Source: Batillaria attramentaria
Lineage: Eukaryota; Mollusca; Gastropoda; Batillariidae
Reading direction: 5' to 3'
Assembly (NCBI GenBank): GCA_018292915.2
Contig: JACVVK020000142.1
Location: 381,001 to 445,000 of the forward strand
Length of the DNA stretch: 64,000 bases
Shown in pieces: positions 1 to 13,078 of the stretch (position 1 is the first letter of the stretch; every line of letters begins with the position of its first letter). The notes beneath the pieces were generated by a model that did not search any database, was not told where the DNA came from, and saw only the letters and a program-made list of their open reading frames with translations. The translations under genes were made by a program, and so were the position numbers.

Positions 1-582
1 TCTCAAGTGGCTGGCGGCCCCAACTACACAAGGGAGGGTACTCCCAGAGCCTCTCTGGCTTACCTCCCCGTCTGTAGACCAGATGTCGCCCCGCGCCGCT
101 GTGTCTAGGCACCTTTTTACGCTTATACGGGTATTTGGTAGACAGTAGTGAACCGAACAGAGGTAATAAGTGCCAGTGAGAAAATAGCCCATGCTTGTGG
201 CGAGACGATCAAGCAGTGGGCTGATCCCAGAAAAGGTTCAGTAATCTGTTTATGAACACTGAATTAAACAAGAACTGAAAGAAAAAGAAAGCTACGACCA
301 TAGTTCAGTCAAGCCGGCTCAGTCTCTGTCACGCGGTTACAGTTTTTTTTTTTTTTTTCATTGTCCTTGAAACTACAATAAAATTCTGACTTACTGTAAT
401 TTATGCTTGCTTCAGCCCCGGCCGCTTAATGTTGCTGATGCTGCAGTTCTTACTATACTACTGCTCCGATATATCCGTCCTCATCAGAGCCAGAACCAGC
501 AACACTGTGACTGATGAGTGACTCGTGACCACGCGCAGACTGAAGTGCTCTCTCTCTCTCTCTCTTTCTCTCAGAACTGGGG

Positions 583-760
583 AGACGTGGTGGCCGAATA
601 TGGTAGAGCGTTGGACTCTCAATGTTCAGGTCGTGAGTTCGAATCCCGGCTGGGGCCAAATATTTGTCAGGTGCTGGCCTTTTTCTCGTTGCCCCGTCTT
701 TGATCACATCACCCTTATGTGGTGGAAAAGGACGTTAAACTCCCCAAAACCCTCCCACCC
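583..760 (+). mobile_element. tRNA-derived SINE, family A
   Basis: tRNA-like head with A box (GTGGCCGAATATGGTAGAG) and B box (GAGTTCGAATCCC), then a conserved body (GGCTGGGGCCAAATATTTGT, GTTGCCCCGTCTTTG) and tail ending GGTGGAAAAGGACGTTAAAC and a C/A-rich end. Other copies are at 45302, 51240 and, inverted, 33502 and 45887. Confidence 0.85.
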
Positions 761-1196
761 CTCTCTCAGAACTGCCATCCTCGTCTCTATGACAGAAGCA
801 ATTTTGTCGTGTCCCCCCAACTTTTCTTACGGGTTGCACTGACGTCATCAGTTTGTGTGTACGCGTATGTCCCACTGTTAGTTTTCAGGCCTCAGAGACC
901 CCAGATACACGTTTCGTCACATATTTTGTTTTGGTTTCAATTGTATCGTGAATGTCTTGTTGTTGTTGTTGTTTATTTCTGTTTTGATTATTTGTCGTCA
1001 AAAATCAGGGATAAGTATCAGGGCCAGGGTGCAACTGCCACTTGTGTTGAGTGTATTATTATTATTATTATTGTCATTATTATTACAACAGCCAGACAGC
1101 ACTGACCATGTGCGAATGTATCTGTAAATAAAACGCGCCGACAGGCGATTGAAATCTCAAGGTTGAAATAATTTAAATCAATATCCTCCTCGCTTT

Positions 1197-1227
<31 letters not shown>

Positions 1228-1264
1228 CTGGCCGCTTGCACGATCATGCCAGGTTTATGATATT

Positions 1265-1590
1265 AAAGGTCTGCTATCTCAACAAAAAGCCACAAACAGT
1301 GTGTCAAAAGCAAAAAACAAAAACAAAATATCCGACTGTGCAAAATGCACAGTCAACACTGTCACAGTTGCAGAGTTTTCAGCGTCTCTGAACTCGCCGT
1401 AAAAGCCAAAGCGGAGGCTGATCTACAGCCCAGTGTGCGTTTTGACACTGAGCGGCAGGGGCCAGTGTTCTCGTGCAGCAACGCAAAATCCGCTAGACGC
1501 TCATCGTGTAGCGATGCGTCTCGCTCACTGACCAAAAGCACCATGAAGCCACTTAAGTCTCTCGCTCTGGTTTTATAAGGGTCTCTGAGG
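1265..1590. mobile_element. Diverged, one-armed copy of the foldback element
   Basis: Shares CACAGTTGCAGAGTTTTCAG, GCGTTTTGACACTGAGCG, GTCTCGCTCACTGACCAAAA and CTCTGGTTTTATAAGGG with 62002-62403, but its second arm is not recognisable. Confidence 0.65.
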
Positions 1591-1640
1591 CAAATGTACC
1601 AGAGCTGCATGCATTATGTACAGTCGCAGGAGTGGCAGTT

Positions 1641-1642
<2 letters not shown>

Positions 1643-1739
<97 letters not shown>

Positions 1740-1745
1740 CACACA
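1643..1745. repeat. (AC)n with (GCAC)n core
   Basis: Uninterrupted dinucleotide array with a central ACGC/GCAC block. Confidence 0.95.
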
Positions 1746-2540
1746 ATGTTTGCGGCTTTTTGTTGCGATTGCAGACCTTTAAGATCTCAGCGGAACACCA
1801 GCTAGCCTGGAAACAAACACGAAACGTGATATCGTTTCTTTTGATTAGATCTTGAATTGTCACTTGCAGGACGGCAGTTGCAAACATTTGAAATAATACC
1901 GCCTACAACTGCATCTGCTTCGGTTATAAACACTTGTAAGATTTTTTGTTGTTGTTGTTGTCGTCGTCGTAGTTGTCGTCGTCGTTGTTGGTGGTGTTGT
2001 TTTTGCGTTGGCCCTGGCCCTGTCAAATCGTCATGTTGCACTTGTATTTGATGTTTGATCTACCTCTGTACAGTTAATGCCATCGTAGCCACCGAGTTAT
2101 TGACAAAAGGTCAACATTATATTAAACTTAAGTGCTTGTACATTGCCGTTAGTTGTGTATAATTCTTTTTTCAGTGAAGTTTGACCGATTGGAACTTTTT
2201 GTTATTCGCACGTATTTTTTGTGTCATACAATACTCTTCTCTCTTTGAGTTCTCACACCGAGCAATGTCCTTTTTTTTGGTCGTACAGCGGTGTAGTCTT
2301 TTTTCTCGTGCTCCGCCGTAAAAAACCCTCTCCAGTTTGTGATTTCCTTTCAGTACAGCAGTGTCAGGTGTAATGATTAACTCGGCGAGGCACTACTGTA
2401 AACCATTGCCCTCTACAAGTGATACGTGTAAATGTGTTAGGATTAATAAAGGTTGTACAAACACCTGGCGTTTAGTTATTAATTCATATTTTATTCAGTG
2501 CACCTACTGTCTCTGTCTGTCTATCTGTCTGCCTCTCCCC

Positions 2541-2544
<4 letters not shown>

Positions 2545-2638
<94 letters not shown>

Positions 2639-2702
2639 AGACTACTAATGTTATCACTTAATTAACTGAGAAAAAAAATTAAAATGAAGAGGAGCGGTCC
2701 AG

Positions 2703-2760
<58 letters not shown>

Positions 2761-2826
2761 TCGCACGTACCAACACACACACACTCACAACCCCCCCCCC
2801 CCACACACACACACCTACACCGACAC
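2545..2826. repeat. (GT)n(GA)n, then (AC)n array
   Basis: (GT)n to ~2602, (GA)n to ~2634, unique DNA, then (AC)n 2705-2758 and imperfect AC/C-rich sequence to 2826. Confidence 0.9.
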
Positions 2827-3199
2827 CCACACACGAGCAGTGTGAGACTGGAGACAGTCAGAGAGCCCGGGGGAGGGGGTGGATGGGCGGGGGAGAGGGG
2901 GGTGTTTTAGAGTTTAACGTCCTATTCCACCACGTACACACACAAGGGGCAAGGGGCGTGGCAACACCACATTCGGATGATCCATTCCACAGGGGGGAGG
3001 AGTGTTTGCGTACTCAAGTGGCCGAGATACGATTAACGCTACAAGACAGAGGGATTATCGGCCCGCCCGCTGACGGATGAGTCCACCGGAGCACAAGTCC
3101 GTACATGGTAAACGCAAACGTACACAGGGAGGCACACCTCACCACGAAGCGCAGTTGCCATGTTAGGGCAGGTGCCAAGTAGTGAATGTCGGCGTAGGG

Positions 3200-3331
<132 letters not shown>

Positions 3332-3904
3332 GCGACTAACCAAAACAGTTTTTTTTTGTGAATGTCAGTGCAGTGTGGGCCAGATTTAAAAATACAAACA
3401 AACAAACAAACAAACAAACAAAAAAACATGTGGCTACAGCTAAGTACTTGTTCACGTTGTCAACGTACTAATGAAGAGAAGCTCTGACGTGCTCCACAAA
3501 TCAGATACACTCCATGACATTCACATCAGCAATGCAGAAACTGCAAACCAAGTAACTAAGGTAAACAGCAAACTGTTAGACCCGTTATCGCCACGAAGAG
3601 TGTAGAAGCTAGTGTCTTTTCAACTTACTTCGTAGTGCCATTCATCTACTGTTGCTGGGTGTGAACGGGCAAGGTCCGCAGGTGTTCACCAAAAGAGGCA
3701 TGACTGCACTCTGTCATTTTTCGCTATTCGTGTTTTAAAAGGGAAGCGTTAAAAAAAAAAAAACAACAAAAAAAAAAAACCTCTGAGATGAATTTAGAAT
3801 GCACTTTTGCAACACTGCATGCAGGTCATTGAACCAGTGTGAAGTTTATGTCATCGCAAAATGTCATTTGTAGGTGCAATGGTGGGTGTTACGTAACAAT
3901 AAGA

Positions 3905-3970
3905 CACACTCAGACACACGCATGCACGCACACACATAGACACAGACACACACAGACACAGACACACACA

Positions 3971-4009
<39 letters not shown>

Positions 4010-4036
4010 AGACACAGACACACACACACACACACA

Positions 4037-4107
<71 letters not shown>

Positions 4108-4114
4108 ACACACA
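3905..4114. repeat. (ACAG)/(AC)n compound array
   Basis: Mixed CACAGACA and pure CA repeats over about 210 bp, the longest array in the window. Confidence 0.95.
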
Positions 4115-4558
4115 AAACAGGTTAAATGGGCCAATGCTACCATTTCTATGCTCACAGATCGTTCTCAGCTGTTTCCGTGGTATGTATCACCACACGACTT
4201 AGACACCTGCACAGTGACAGCGTCTGTGGTACTGGCACTTAGCCAACAAAAGCGCATACTCGACGACGCGAGGACCACACTGAGTGCTCGAGCAGTGTAA
4301 CAACAGTCGTACACTTTGAATGTTCGATCGCTCACGAAAAGCTGTATCGCATTAAGAGCTGTACTAATCATCAAGATAGAGTATTTCAAGCGTAAAGGCG
4401 CACTCACGGGTGAAACTGTTCCAAAACGTAATTTGACTTAGCCGAAGTTTGAATTAACCCGTTCAAAGCTACAACGGAATTGGTTGCCTCCTATTTGAGA
4501 CAACGAATAGACACTGAAGATCTGTAAATCACGTCTAATGGCACAGGCTATAAGTCGG

Positions 4559-4561
<3 letters not shown>

Positions 4562-4647
<86 letters not shown>

Positions 4648-4667
4648 GGGGGTGGGGGGGGGGGGGG
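4562..4667. repeat. (GT)n followed by G run
   Basis: About 84 bp of GT then GGGGGTGGGGGG-type sequence. Confidence 0.95.
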
Positions 4668-6446
4668 CGCTTAGAACTTCCCAAAGGATACGCGTTATAA
4701 AAACCATCGTCATTATTATTATTATTATTCCATTGCTGGGCCCGGCCCATGTTTCTGCGGCCTTCAACTTTCACTACGATCCAAGAAGCCATTTGAAGTC
4801 GTCAGCGGAAATTTACCCCCAAAACTCTCATACATTTCACCCTAAGTTCATTGTCATGAAACTTTTTAATTGTGTGGGAGCTACAGCGTCAGCGGCAAGA
4901 TCAAAGAGAACGGAGATGGAAGCAGAGTGAACGGGAGCTAACTCTTGTCAGCGCTGTAACCACGATATCTCACGGATGATGGAGTGCGGGCTTTGCACAT
5001 TCACTTTGTTGATGCTGTGACAGGCCTGTGAAGCAAGTGCAGCACCACCGAGTTACATTACTCGCTCTGACATCACCATCGCTCAACACCATGACATCAC
5101 TATCGCTAAAGCTCGCAGCGACACCGCCATCAGTCAAGGGGAGGTCACTAAGTGAAGCAATAAGCGGGGAACGGAAACTGAAGACAAGACTTGTTCAGTC
5201 GTAGTGAGGCGGTGAGGTGTCGCCTTTTGAAGGAATAAGCAGCCTGCTAGTTGTCTCGATTTTTTTTAAAGCTTCTTTTTATGTGACGCAAGTGCTAATT
5301 AAGTGTTTCAATGTAATATTGTCCTCTTTGGCTTTCCCGATACTTTCTAGGACAAGGGTGCCATACTGGAAACAGAGAACATGGAGGATTACTGACTTGA
5401 AGCTAACGAGCCAGAAATAGGTTTGCTGCTGTTTGAGAATACCAGGCAAATCGTACCGTTTGAGAATCGCGTACCGAATCGCGGAAAACAAAATTTTCGG
5501 AAACTTGAATTGCGGTTCGGTGGACTATTGTGATGCCTGAACATGGGACGGATGGTCTATAAAAAAATATTATTTACTTCATAGTCCTCCTAAATTATGC
5601 ACGGCTACTTCACTCAAAACTAGACTCACGCCAATGCCGACTGTCCTTCTCACTCAGTAAAAACCTCTTGACAGAGACCGTACAGGGCTGTAAATATTTA
5701 GTACTGCGATAGAGACCATGGATCCTCCCACCAACCCGTGCGACCAAGAGCTTGCCCTTTGACCTACGCGTGACGTACGTATGGCTCTTCCATCATGTCG
5801 ACTAAGTGCGCAGATAGCCCTGGCGACGTGGAAGACATATTGGGCAGCTGCACGCCTAAGCATACGATCAGTCACTTACAATTAGCCATACTGAAAAGGG
5901 GTCGGTGGTAAGGGCTCATAGAACTTATAATATTCCACAGATGTCTGTCCCAGACAAAGTTTCGATGACTTGTGCGCGTAAGTACGTGTTGTGAATCTGC
6001 GTAACGGCAGCGTCCACTGTGACGATCTGAATCAGTGCAAAGCCGGCGGGCGGGAAATACGACCGGGAAAAGTTCTGTGACAGAAAAGGCAAACAAAGTT
6101 CCGTTTTAGGTTGTTAGAGTCATATCCTTGTATGACTTTTGACCAGTCAAACGATTCACCATAAGTGAAGACCACTTATGACAAAACCTTCTCAGAAAAG
6201 ACAACAGTGCAAAATCAAAATGTCGTCTGCTGGCGGTTCACAGTATCAACTCAAAGTATAATCACATCTCCCGACTGCGACATTCGAAGATAAAAGACCT
6301 TTGGCCGCCAGTCAAAGGGGAAGAAGAAGCCCCCTCCTCCACCCCCCCTCTCTCTCTCTCTCTCTAATGGCGACGACGCGGGACCAAGCAGGCCTGAATA
6401 CAGATTTTATACGTCATTGTGTATTCTCCATCAAAACCAGAGTCCT

Positions 6447-6696
6447 GGGCCCGTATGTAAAACTCGAGGTTAATTTAACCCACGGCTACGGGCCTAACCC
6501 AGACTAGGACAAAAGAAACCCAAAACAAAATGAAATTTAAATAAAAAAAATCCTTCTATAAAGGTATAGGCACCTTGCTGGAATGGACCCGCTTCCTGAT
6601 TTAAAAGAAAAAAATGAACCCTAGAGCTTGTTTAGTTCGAGGTTAGACTCTAGCCCGGGGCTAAACTCCCCAACCCCGACTTTTACATATGGGCCC
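6447..6696 (+). mobile_element. MITE, GGGCCC-ended family (copy 1)
   Basis: Starts GGGCCCGTATGTAAAACTCG and ends ACTTTTACATATGGGCCC, giving near-perfect terminal inverted repeats. The interior is shared with four other copies (TGGAATGGACCCGCTTCCTG; AGTTCGAGGTTAGACTCTAG). No coding capacity. Confidence 0.8.
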
Positions 6697-8077
6697 AGAT
6701 GGTCACATCACAAAGTTTTCCATCCCATTCCCTTGCAGACGCAGCACCCACCAACCAAACAGCTCAGTCCGTACTCAGCCAAGCGAGGCAAAGGCTGCAG
6801 GAGTCCAGAGACAACCTAACGGCGTTTACACTGTCGCCGAGTATGTTGACCAACTTGAAATGGGCACACAGCTCGCTTCGACTGTGACGTCACCACCATC
6901 GACGGAAGCGGCGTCGTGTATCTCCCAGCGTCCTTTTCCGGCAATGTAGATGTCTATGTTGTTATGAAATCTGTTAATAACACAGCTAAGGATGTACAAC
7001 TAAACTGATAATAATCAGACTAGGCTCACGTTTCCCGGGAACTACTTTGCGTATGTGATCTGTTGTTGACGTAGTACTTCGGTTCCAGTTCGGTTGTGAA
7101 GAGAGGTTTTGGCTCCTTACAAGTCACTCGCAGTGCACGGGTGCGGATCGACCTAAATGCGTGCAGTCATTATCATCTGTGGCAGGGATAACAGGCGAAA
7201 TCAGCGCGTGCAGTTTGGGCTAAAGGCATTGGGACACGTGACAGAAATGGGTTGGATGATAGGGTATCCGGCATATCCTATCCACGCGATGTCCTTCTGC
7301 TGATTGGTTGCTGGTCGACGGGACGGCCTGATAGGAGACAATACAAGATAAGGACTGGTTAGAATAGGCTCATTTCTATCCACGTGTCCGTTCACCCTTG
7401 GGACTACGGCACACGCTGAGAGCCTGCGGAGACTTTGCACGCTGGCCGAACGACTTACCTGTTCATGCACATGCTTGGAGCGTGCAGTAAGCGGACTGTG
7501 CTGTCGGCCTACACACAAAGAGTAGTAGCGTGCGGTCAGCGGCGATTGACTGGCTGGGCTAAGGAAAAACTAGGACCCTGTTCTATGCACTGGCGAACCG
7601 ACGGCGGGGCGCTTCAGTGTCCGTGGCGAGCCGATTTAATTGGCCGGCAGTGCATTTTACAGCTGGTATCGCCACGTCTGACGGAGCCCTTATTATTGTG
7701 CCTGCCTTTTTCCTTGGTCAGCGTTTCCCCTCTTCGACGCTTGGTCAGACATGGCCCAAATACACTCCCGAATACATGCAAGGCCATCAAAACAGCGCGG
7801 AGACCGGCCGGCGGGTCTTGCGCGGCGTTAAGCCCTAAATAACTAACTAACTAACCGGCCGGCGGGTCAGCTTTTAAGTCTGTGTGATGATAGCCGGGAA
7901 GAGGTTTATGTGGACAAGGCTAATTCTTCTGTCTACAGGTCGGCCTGGCCAGCCAACCGTTCAATTGTATTGTAGCAAGTAACACCCACTCGTCACTCTC
8001 TATGAGTCTGAAATCAATTCTTTCATGTCCCTTTGTGAACAGCCTACGGGTAGTGCCTACAATGTTATTATTCTCTA

Positions 8078-8358
8078 GGGCCCGTTTGTAAAAGTCGAGG
8101 TTAATATAACCCACGGCTACAGACCAACCCAGACTAGGACAAAAGAAACCCAACAGCAAAATTAAATTTTAAAAAAGGAAGCGAAGAAAGGAAGAAAAAC
8201 AATCCTTCTCTAACGGCTCAGGCTCCTTCCTAGAATGGGCCCGCTTCCTGATTTAAAACAAAAAACAACAGAAAATTTAACCCTAGAGCTAGTTTAGTTC
8301 GAGGTTAGACTCTAACCTGGGGCTAAAAGCTCTAACCTCGACTATTACATTCGGGCCC
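8078..8358 (+). mobile_element. MITE, GGGCCC-ended family (copy 2)
   Basis: GGGCCCGTTTGTAAAAGTCG at the left and CGACTATTACATTCGGGCCC at the right; 281 bp, same interior as copy 1. Confidence 0.8.
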
Positions 8359-9325
8359 TGATCAACTTCAACCTTTTTTTTTTTTTTTTTTTTTAAGGGC
8401 GTTAAACTCCCAAACACCCACCCACCCACCCAATTTTGTTGTTGTTGTCTTTTTGTAATAGCAATAGTTCGTATGTGCCTCAGTCTGCCATGCAACAACG
8501 TTGAAATAAAATGCACTGAAAAATGAAATTCAGTGTCTCGTGGCATGTGTATGGGTCAGGGAAGGGTCAGAGCGGACCTAATACTGTGTTAGACATGTGC
8601 GCTTGGTCTGTTTATAGTTAAAGACTAGAGATGGCGCCTGGAAGCCAAGAAACGTATGTCAGGATTTCTTGAAGCCCGATTTCTTCAGTCTTAGAGGCTG
8701 CAAAGTTGTTGTTGTTGTTGTTGTTGTTAAAGGGCCTAATTTTAATATTTTTAGGCTCACAGATAACTCTAAGTTGTTTTGGTGATATCGGCCACGACAC
8801 TATTATTATTATTTTTTTTTTTTTTACTATTCACAAATTCATGCACCGACGGGTTTGCGTTCAGCTGATCGAAACCAAAACGCAGTAACCGGTGACAGTA
8901 GTGTGGAACCCACACTCGATCTTGTAGCCGAGGTTTCCTCTTTTGCACGACAATCAAACGTCAGTGTGTTGCATTCGGAGCTCAACTAATCTCTAAGATA
9001 CACTATTCTGAATGCGCAGGCGCAGTCACAAATGCAGCAGCTGTTCCAGAACAGACGTCTCTCTTTATAAACCCTAGAAATGGTAGCACTACCACCTTTT
9101 CTTAATTGTAACTAAGAAGCAATAAATCTATCTTATCTTATCTTTTACACATTTCGTACCCCACACGAGTATTCCACCTTTTTTTTTTTTTTTAACTCTT
9201 TTTCGGCTTTTGCCTCGTATGCAAACAACAACAACAACAACAAGATTTACGGTTTTTAACGGCTTTTATTGTAGCGAACACGAATATAATCGAAGTACAA
9301 CACTCCCACAAAGCCAAATGTAAAT

Positions 9326-9644
9326 GTTACGTGGTGAATGTTTGAAGAGCCCGTCGTCTTACCGAGGTATACGATGACAATCTGGCGAACACTCTTCACG
9401 TAGCGAGTTCTTATATTGAGTGCACGAGAGAAGCTCATGTGTGCGAAGCTTGAGAGTGCAGTGTGACACCAGAGACGTGCTGTAATGAACTCCACACGGC
9501 TATAACTTCTCTACGAGTCTTTTTGTGAGTGAATGAGACTTCGTCGGCAGTCAATATAAGAACTCGCTACGTGAAGAGTGTTCGCCAGATGGTCATCGTA
9601 TTCCTCGGTAAGACGACGGGCTCTTCAAACATTCACCACGTAAC
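9326..9644. repeat. 94-bp inverted repeat (hairpin) with 131-bp spacer
   Basis: Arms 9326-9419 and 9551-9644 are reverse complements with 2 mismatches in 94. Arm outer ends read GTTACGTGGTGAATGTTTG and its complement. No gene recognised. Confidence 0.85.
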
Positions 9645-10892
9645 AGTAAATCTACGCAGACATGAATTTGTTTGTTTGTTTGTTTGTTTGTTCGTTGTAG
9701 TTTTTTGTGAGGTTACTGGTGCACAACCCCAAACTTAACTGGTAGGAACTGAGTTTTAAATAAGAAAAGGTCAGAATTGTACACCACTTCATTCGCTGAT
9801 GGAGTAAGAGCCGGCTTCGACAGAGACATTCTTCAAAAGCCAACAAGCTCTCTCACCGCAGCAGACATAACATTACTGAACAGGTTGTCTGCGGAGACGG
9901 ATTGTTGAGGGTAGTCGAAGCTGTTTAGTCCCGTCACTCTCTCAGTGCATGTACGCGACTTCTGATTTATTTGACAGGGCTTTAACCTGCGGAGACCCTG
10001 TGTCGTGTTTGCGTGTTTTGTTTAAGGTATTTGTTATTGTAAACGCCGTCTATGTTTGACTTTGCTAATCCCAATCTCTTCATCAGATCTGCTCGATAAT
10101 TCTACCGTCATCTATAAAGGAACTAAGCACCTACCAGAACCACAACGCTCAGGTGTTTTCACTCGATGCGGCCGTGTAGATTTCACAAAATAACACGGGG
10201 ATGAGGCGGGGAAAGGAGGAGAACTTGGAAACGACACAAGGGAGACATACAGACTATACTGTACAGATTGTCGTGAGATAGGTCAGCTATGGGCCATTAG
10301 CTGCTGGCTTCCCATCACATCCTCAAAGACCTCTGGAAAGCACCGCTTGCTCCATAACGGACAGATTAAAGGCCCATTTCAAGACATACGATCTAGGCCC
10401 ACAGATCGTACTAAGCTGTGTTTTGATGCTGTTTGACGTCGTACCGCTTTGTGATGGCCTTTTATTCAGCTCGAATACAAGGTACAAGAAAATGGCTTCT
10501 TGCTGTAACAGACACTGTGGCTGACATCACCAACTCCCAAAAAGACAACGTCACACCGCGCCACACTTACACACTTACTTTACTTCACAGACACTACGTC
10601 ATAGGCAAACCACTACGACAAACGAGACAATACGTCACAGACAGTCCATTACGAAAAGACAAAACATTACGTCACACGATTATAGAACGCAGAAGGGCGA
10701 ACAAAAAGAAACAAAATAAATACAAAGTGCAACAGACCATAAGAGCACTTGGCTACACTTTCACAGTTACACCAAAGATCTTGGAAACATATCTTTCTGA
10801 TTCCAAGGTCTTTGGTTACACCCTCTCAGTCACAGGCTGGCATTGAGTCAACAGAAGGCTCAAAGCGACGTGTCAAGCAGGCGTCGACTAAA

Positions 10893-12412
10893 GTGTAGCG
10901 ATCACTTGCTGAGTAGAGGAGATTCGGGCCGTTTGAATTTCAGTCGCACAGCCAGCAAACGGCAGCATATTGCATTCGGAGATCTACTCCTCATAAAATT
11001 AGGCTCAAGCGCACAGGTACACTCACAAACGCTACTATTCCAATTTCCTCTGAACGGTCACTTAAGCTACGGTCACAACCGGCCGTACGGGCTCCTACGG
11101 CGGGTCTACGGCCAAAAATCGTGGCAAATCTTGCGAACGGCGCACGGGCGTCCTGCGAAATTTCCAGGCCGCAAGGAGGCCGCAGAGTGCTGCGGTCGGT
11201 TTTCGACATGATCAACAAAATCTACGATCACCTGCGATTTTTTACACACTTGCGTTGGTCGCACGGCCACTGTGCGGCCAACACACGATTGCCGCAAGTG
11301 CATTGTACGACCTTGACCTCTCCGGGCGAGTAAAATAGGTCACGACGGCCGCACGGCGGCCGCACGATGAACGCACAAGTGACGCACGGTTGTCTTGCGT
11401 GCTCCCCATCAGGACCGCACGACGGCCGTACGTGATCACAGACCGCAAGTCGGTAGTACGATGTTCCCACGACGCACGCACGTGCTCCGTACGTGCTCCG
11501 CAAGGCTGACGCAAAACCAGGTGCGGGCCCGGGGGATGTTGGTGTGCAATGTAGAAGTGTTGCAGTGCTGTGTCAGTGTCTGTCAAGTTGTGTACGTGTC
11601 CATGGTTTGTCAAATTCTCTGTTAATAATATCCAAATTCTCTGATGTCTTCTTTCCATAAACAAACTACGTGTATATATGTAGGCTGGTCCCTATATGCA
11701 TGAAAAACGCGCGTCGGCCATGGCCGTCGAACGACCGACGCACACCACGCGTACAGAGCACTTACGATAGCAGTACGGCGCACGCACGACACTCATACGG
11801 CCCGTACAAACATCGCCAACATCGCACGAACGTCGTACGAAGGCGTACGATCTTCGTACGATAACTGTGCGGACAACGTGCGATCCGTACGGCCGTCGTA
11901 CGATTTTTGACCAACTGAAATCGCAAGACGCCACCCGCGCGAGACTTGCGGGGAACGTACGCCATCGCACGTATATCGCACGCACGATTTGCAACCTTAA
12001 TTTTTTTTTTTCAGATCGTAGAAGCCGCAGGCCGCAGACATTTCGTGGAGATCGCAAGCATCAAAAAATCGCGCGGCCGGTTGTGACCGTGGCATTACTG
12101 ATTAGCTAGAGGAGCTTCGAGCCGTTTGAATTTCGTTCGCAGAGCGAGCAGACATCAGCGTATAGCATTCAGAGCTTTACTGATCATTAAATTTGACTAT
12201 CTCGAGCGTACAGGTGCACTCACAACAGCGATCGTTCCAAAACGGTCACTTGCTACGTAGAGAAGATTCGGGTTGTTTGAATTTCGTTCGCACAGCCAGC
12301 AGACATCGGCGTATTGCACTCAGAGCTCTACTGATCATTGAATTAGTCTGTCTCGAGCGTACAGATGCACTCACAGGCACAACTGTTCAAAAACATAAGC
12401 TGTCTTCCGTGA
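10893..12412. repeat. ~150-bp repeat family, three local copies split by the CpG-rich element
   Basis: Copies at 10893-11062, 12100-12240 and 12241-12412 share GAGATTCGGGCCGTTTGAAT, GCATTCAGAGCTCTACTGAT, CTCGAGCGTACAGGTGCACT and a CTGTTCCAAAACG-like end. Diverged relatives occur at about 4310-4430 and 8955-9060. Confidence 0.75.
11069..12090. mobile_element. 1.02-kb CpG-rich element with terminal inverted repeats
   Basis: Left end ACGGTCACAACCGGCCG and right end CGGCCGGTTGTGACCGT are perfect 17-bp inverted repeats. The interior is packed with CGTACG, GCACG and CGGCCGT words on both strands and has no recognisable protein. It appears inserted within copies of a ~150-bp repeat. A target-site duplication could not be fixed. 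Confidence 0.7.
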
Positions 12413-12436
12413 ACGCTAGTAACAGATTCGTGGATC

Positions 12437-12632
12437 CAGAGTTGCACATTTAAGTCGGTCCCAGGACATTGACCTATAAAAATTTCAAATGTCCTTATTT
12501 TTCCCACCTCAAGCGGACATTTGTCCTATTAAAATTTTTATTGCCACTAAGTGGCCAGGACACTGTGTCCTATCACTTTGCTGTTTCCAGGACACTTTGT
12601 CCTATAGAAGCTGTGGAAACTGTGCAACCCTG
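12437..12632 (+). mobile_element. hAT-like MITE with 6-bp TSD (family 1)
   Basis: Termini CAGAGTTGCACATTT and its near-complement GTGCAACCCTG; flanked on both sides by TGGATC. 196 bp, the same family as 28089-28283 but in opposite orientation. Confidence 0.85.
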
Positions 12633-13033
12633 TGGATCCATGCCGGAATAGAGACTTGAACCTAGTAAGTCGAACCACCACGTGCTTTCTGCTGTATATA
12701 CCACGACAGTGGGTCGTTGACTCCTGGCTGAGGTAGATTTCTTGGCTTTGTGCTGGTTCGGAATAGGCGCCTTTAAAACCCAGGCGTCGACAAGATTTGC
12801 CGGTCTTGGGATGATGTGGTATTTACTCCCGATGTTCCGGTCGCCTTGTGATGTTTTTACAGACTGAGGAGACGCGGCGTACGCTCCAGTCACGAGAGGG
12901 CGCCAGCGTGCAGAAACCGTCCTAATTCTATCGGCGCCTGCAAGATGACGCCATTTTGATAACAACAATTTAGCGGCGCGTCTCGCCCAATCACGTCCCA
13001 TGAGTGTAATTAGTTTGATGACTTGATAGGTAT

Positions 13034-13034
13034 A

Positions 13035-13076
<42 letters not shown>
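13034..13076. repeat. (CT)n
   Basis: Perfect CT dinucleotide array of about 43 bp. Confidence 0.95.

Positions 13077-13078
<2 letters not shown>

Noticed and set aside
3851..4300. Long reading frames of alternating Thr-His or Cys-Val on both strands
   Set aside because: They are translations of (AC)n/(GT)n microsatellites, as are similar frames at 1.6, 3.2, 4.6, 50.7, 56 and 60.3 kb.
7740..7855. SINE-like tail GCGTTAAGCCCTAAATAACT with TAAC repeats
   Set aside because: It resembles a retroelement tail, but no head or second copy was found in the window to support a firm call.
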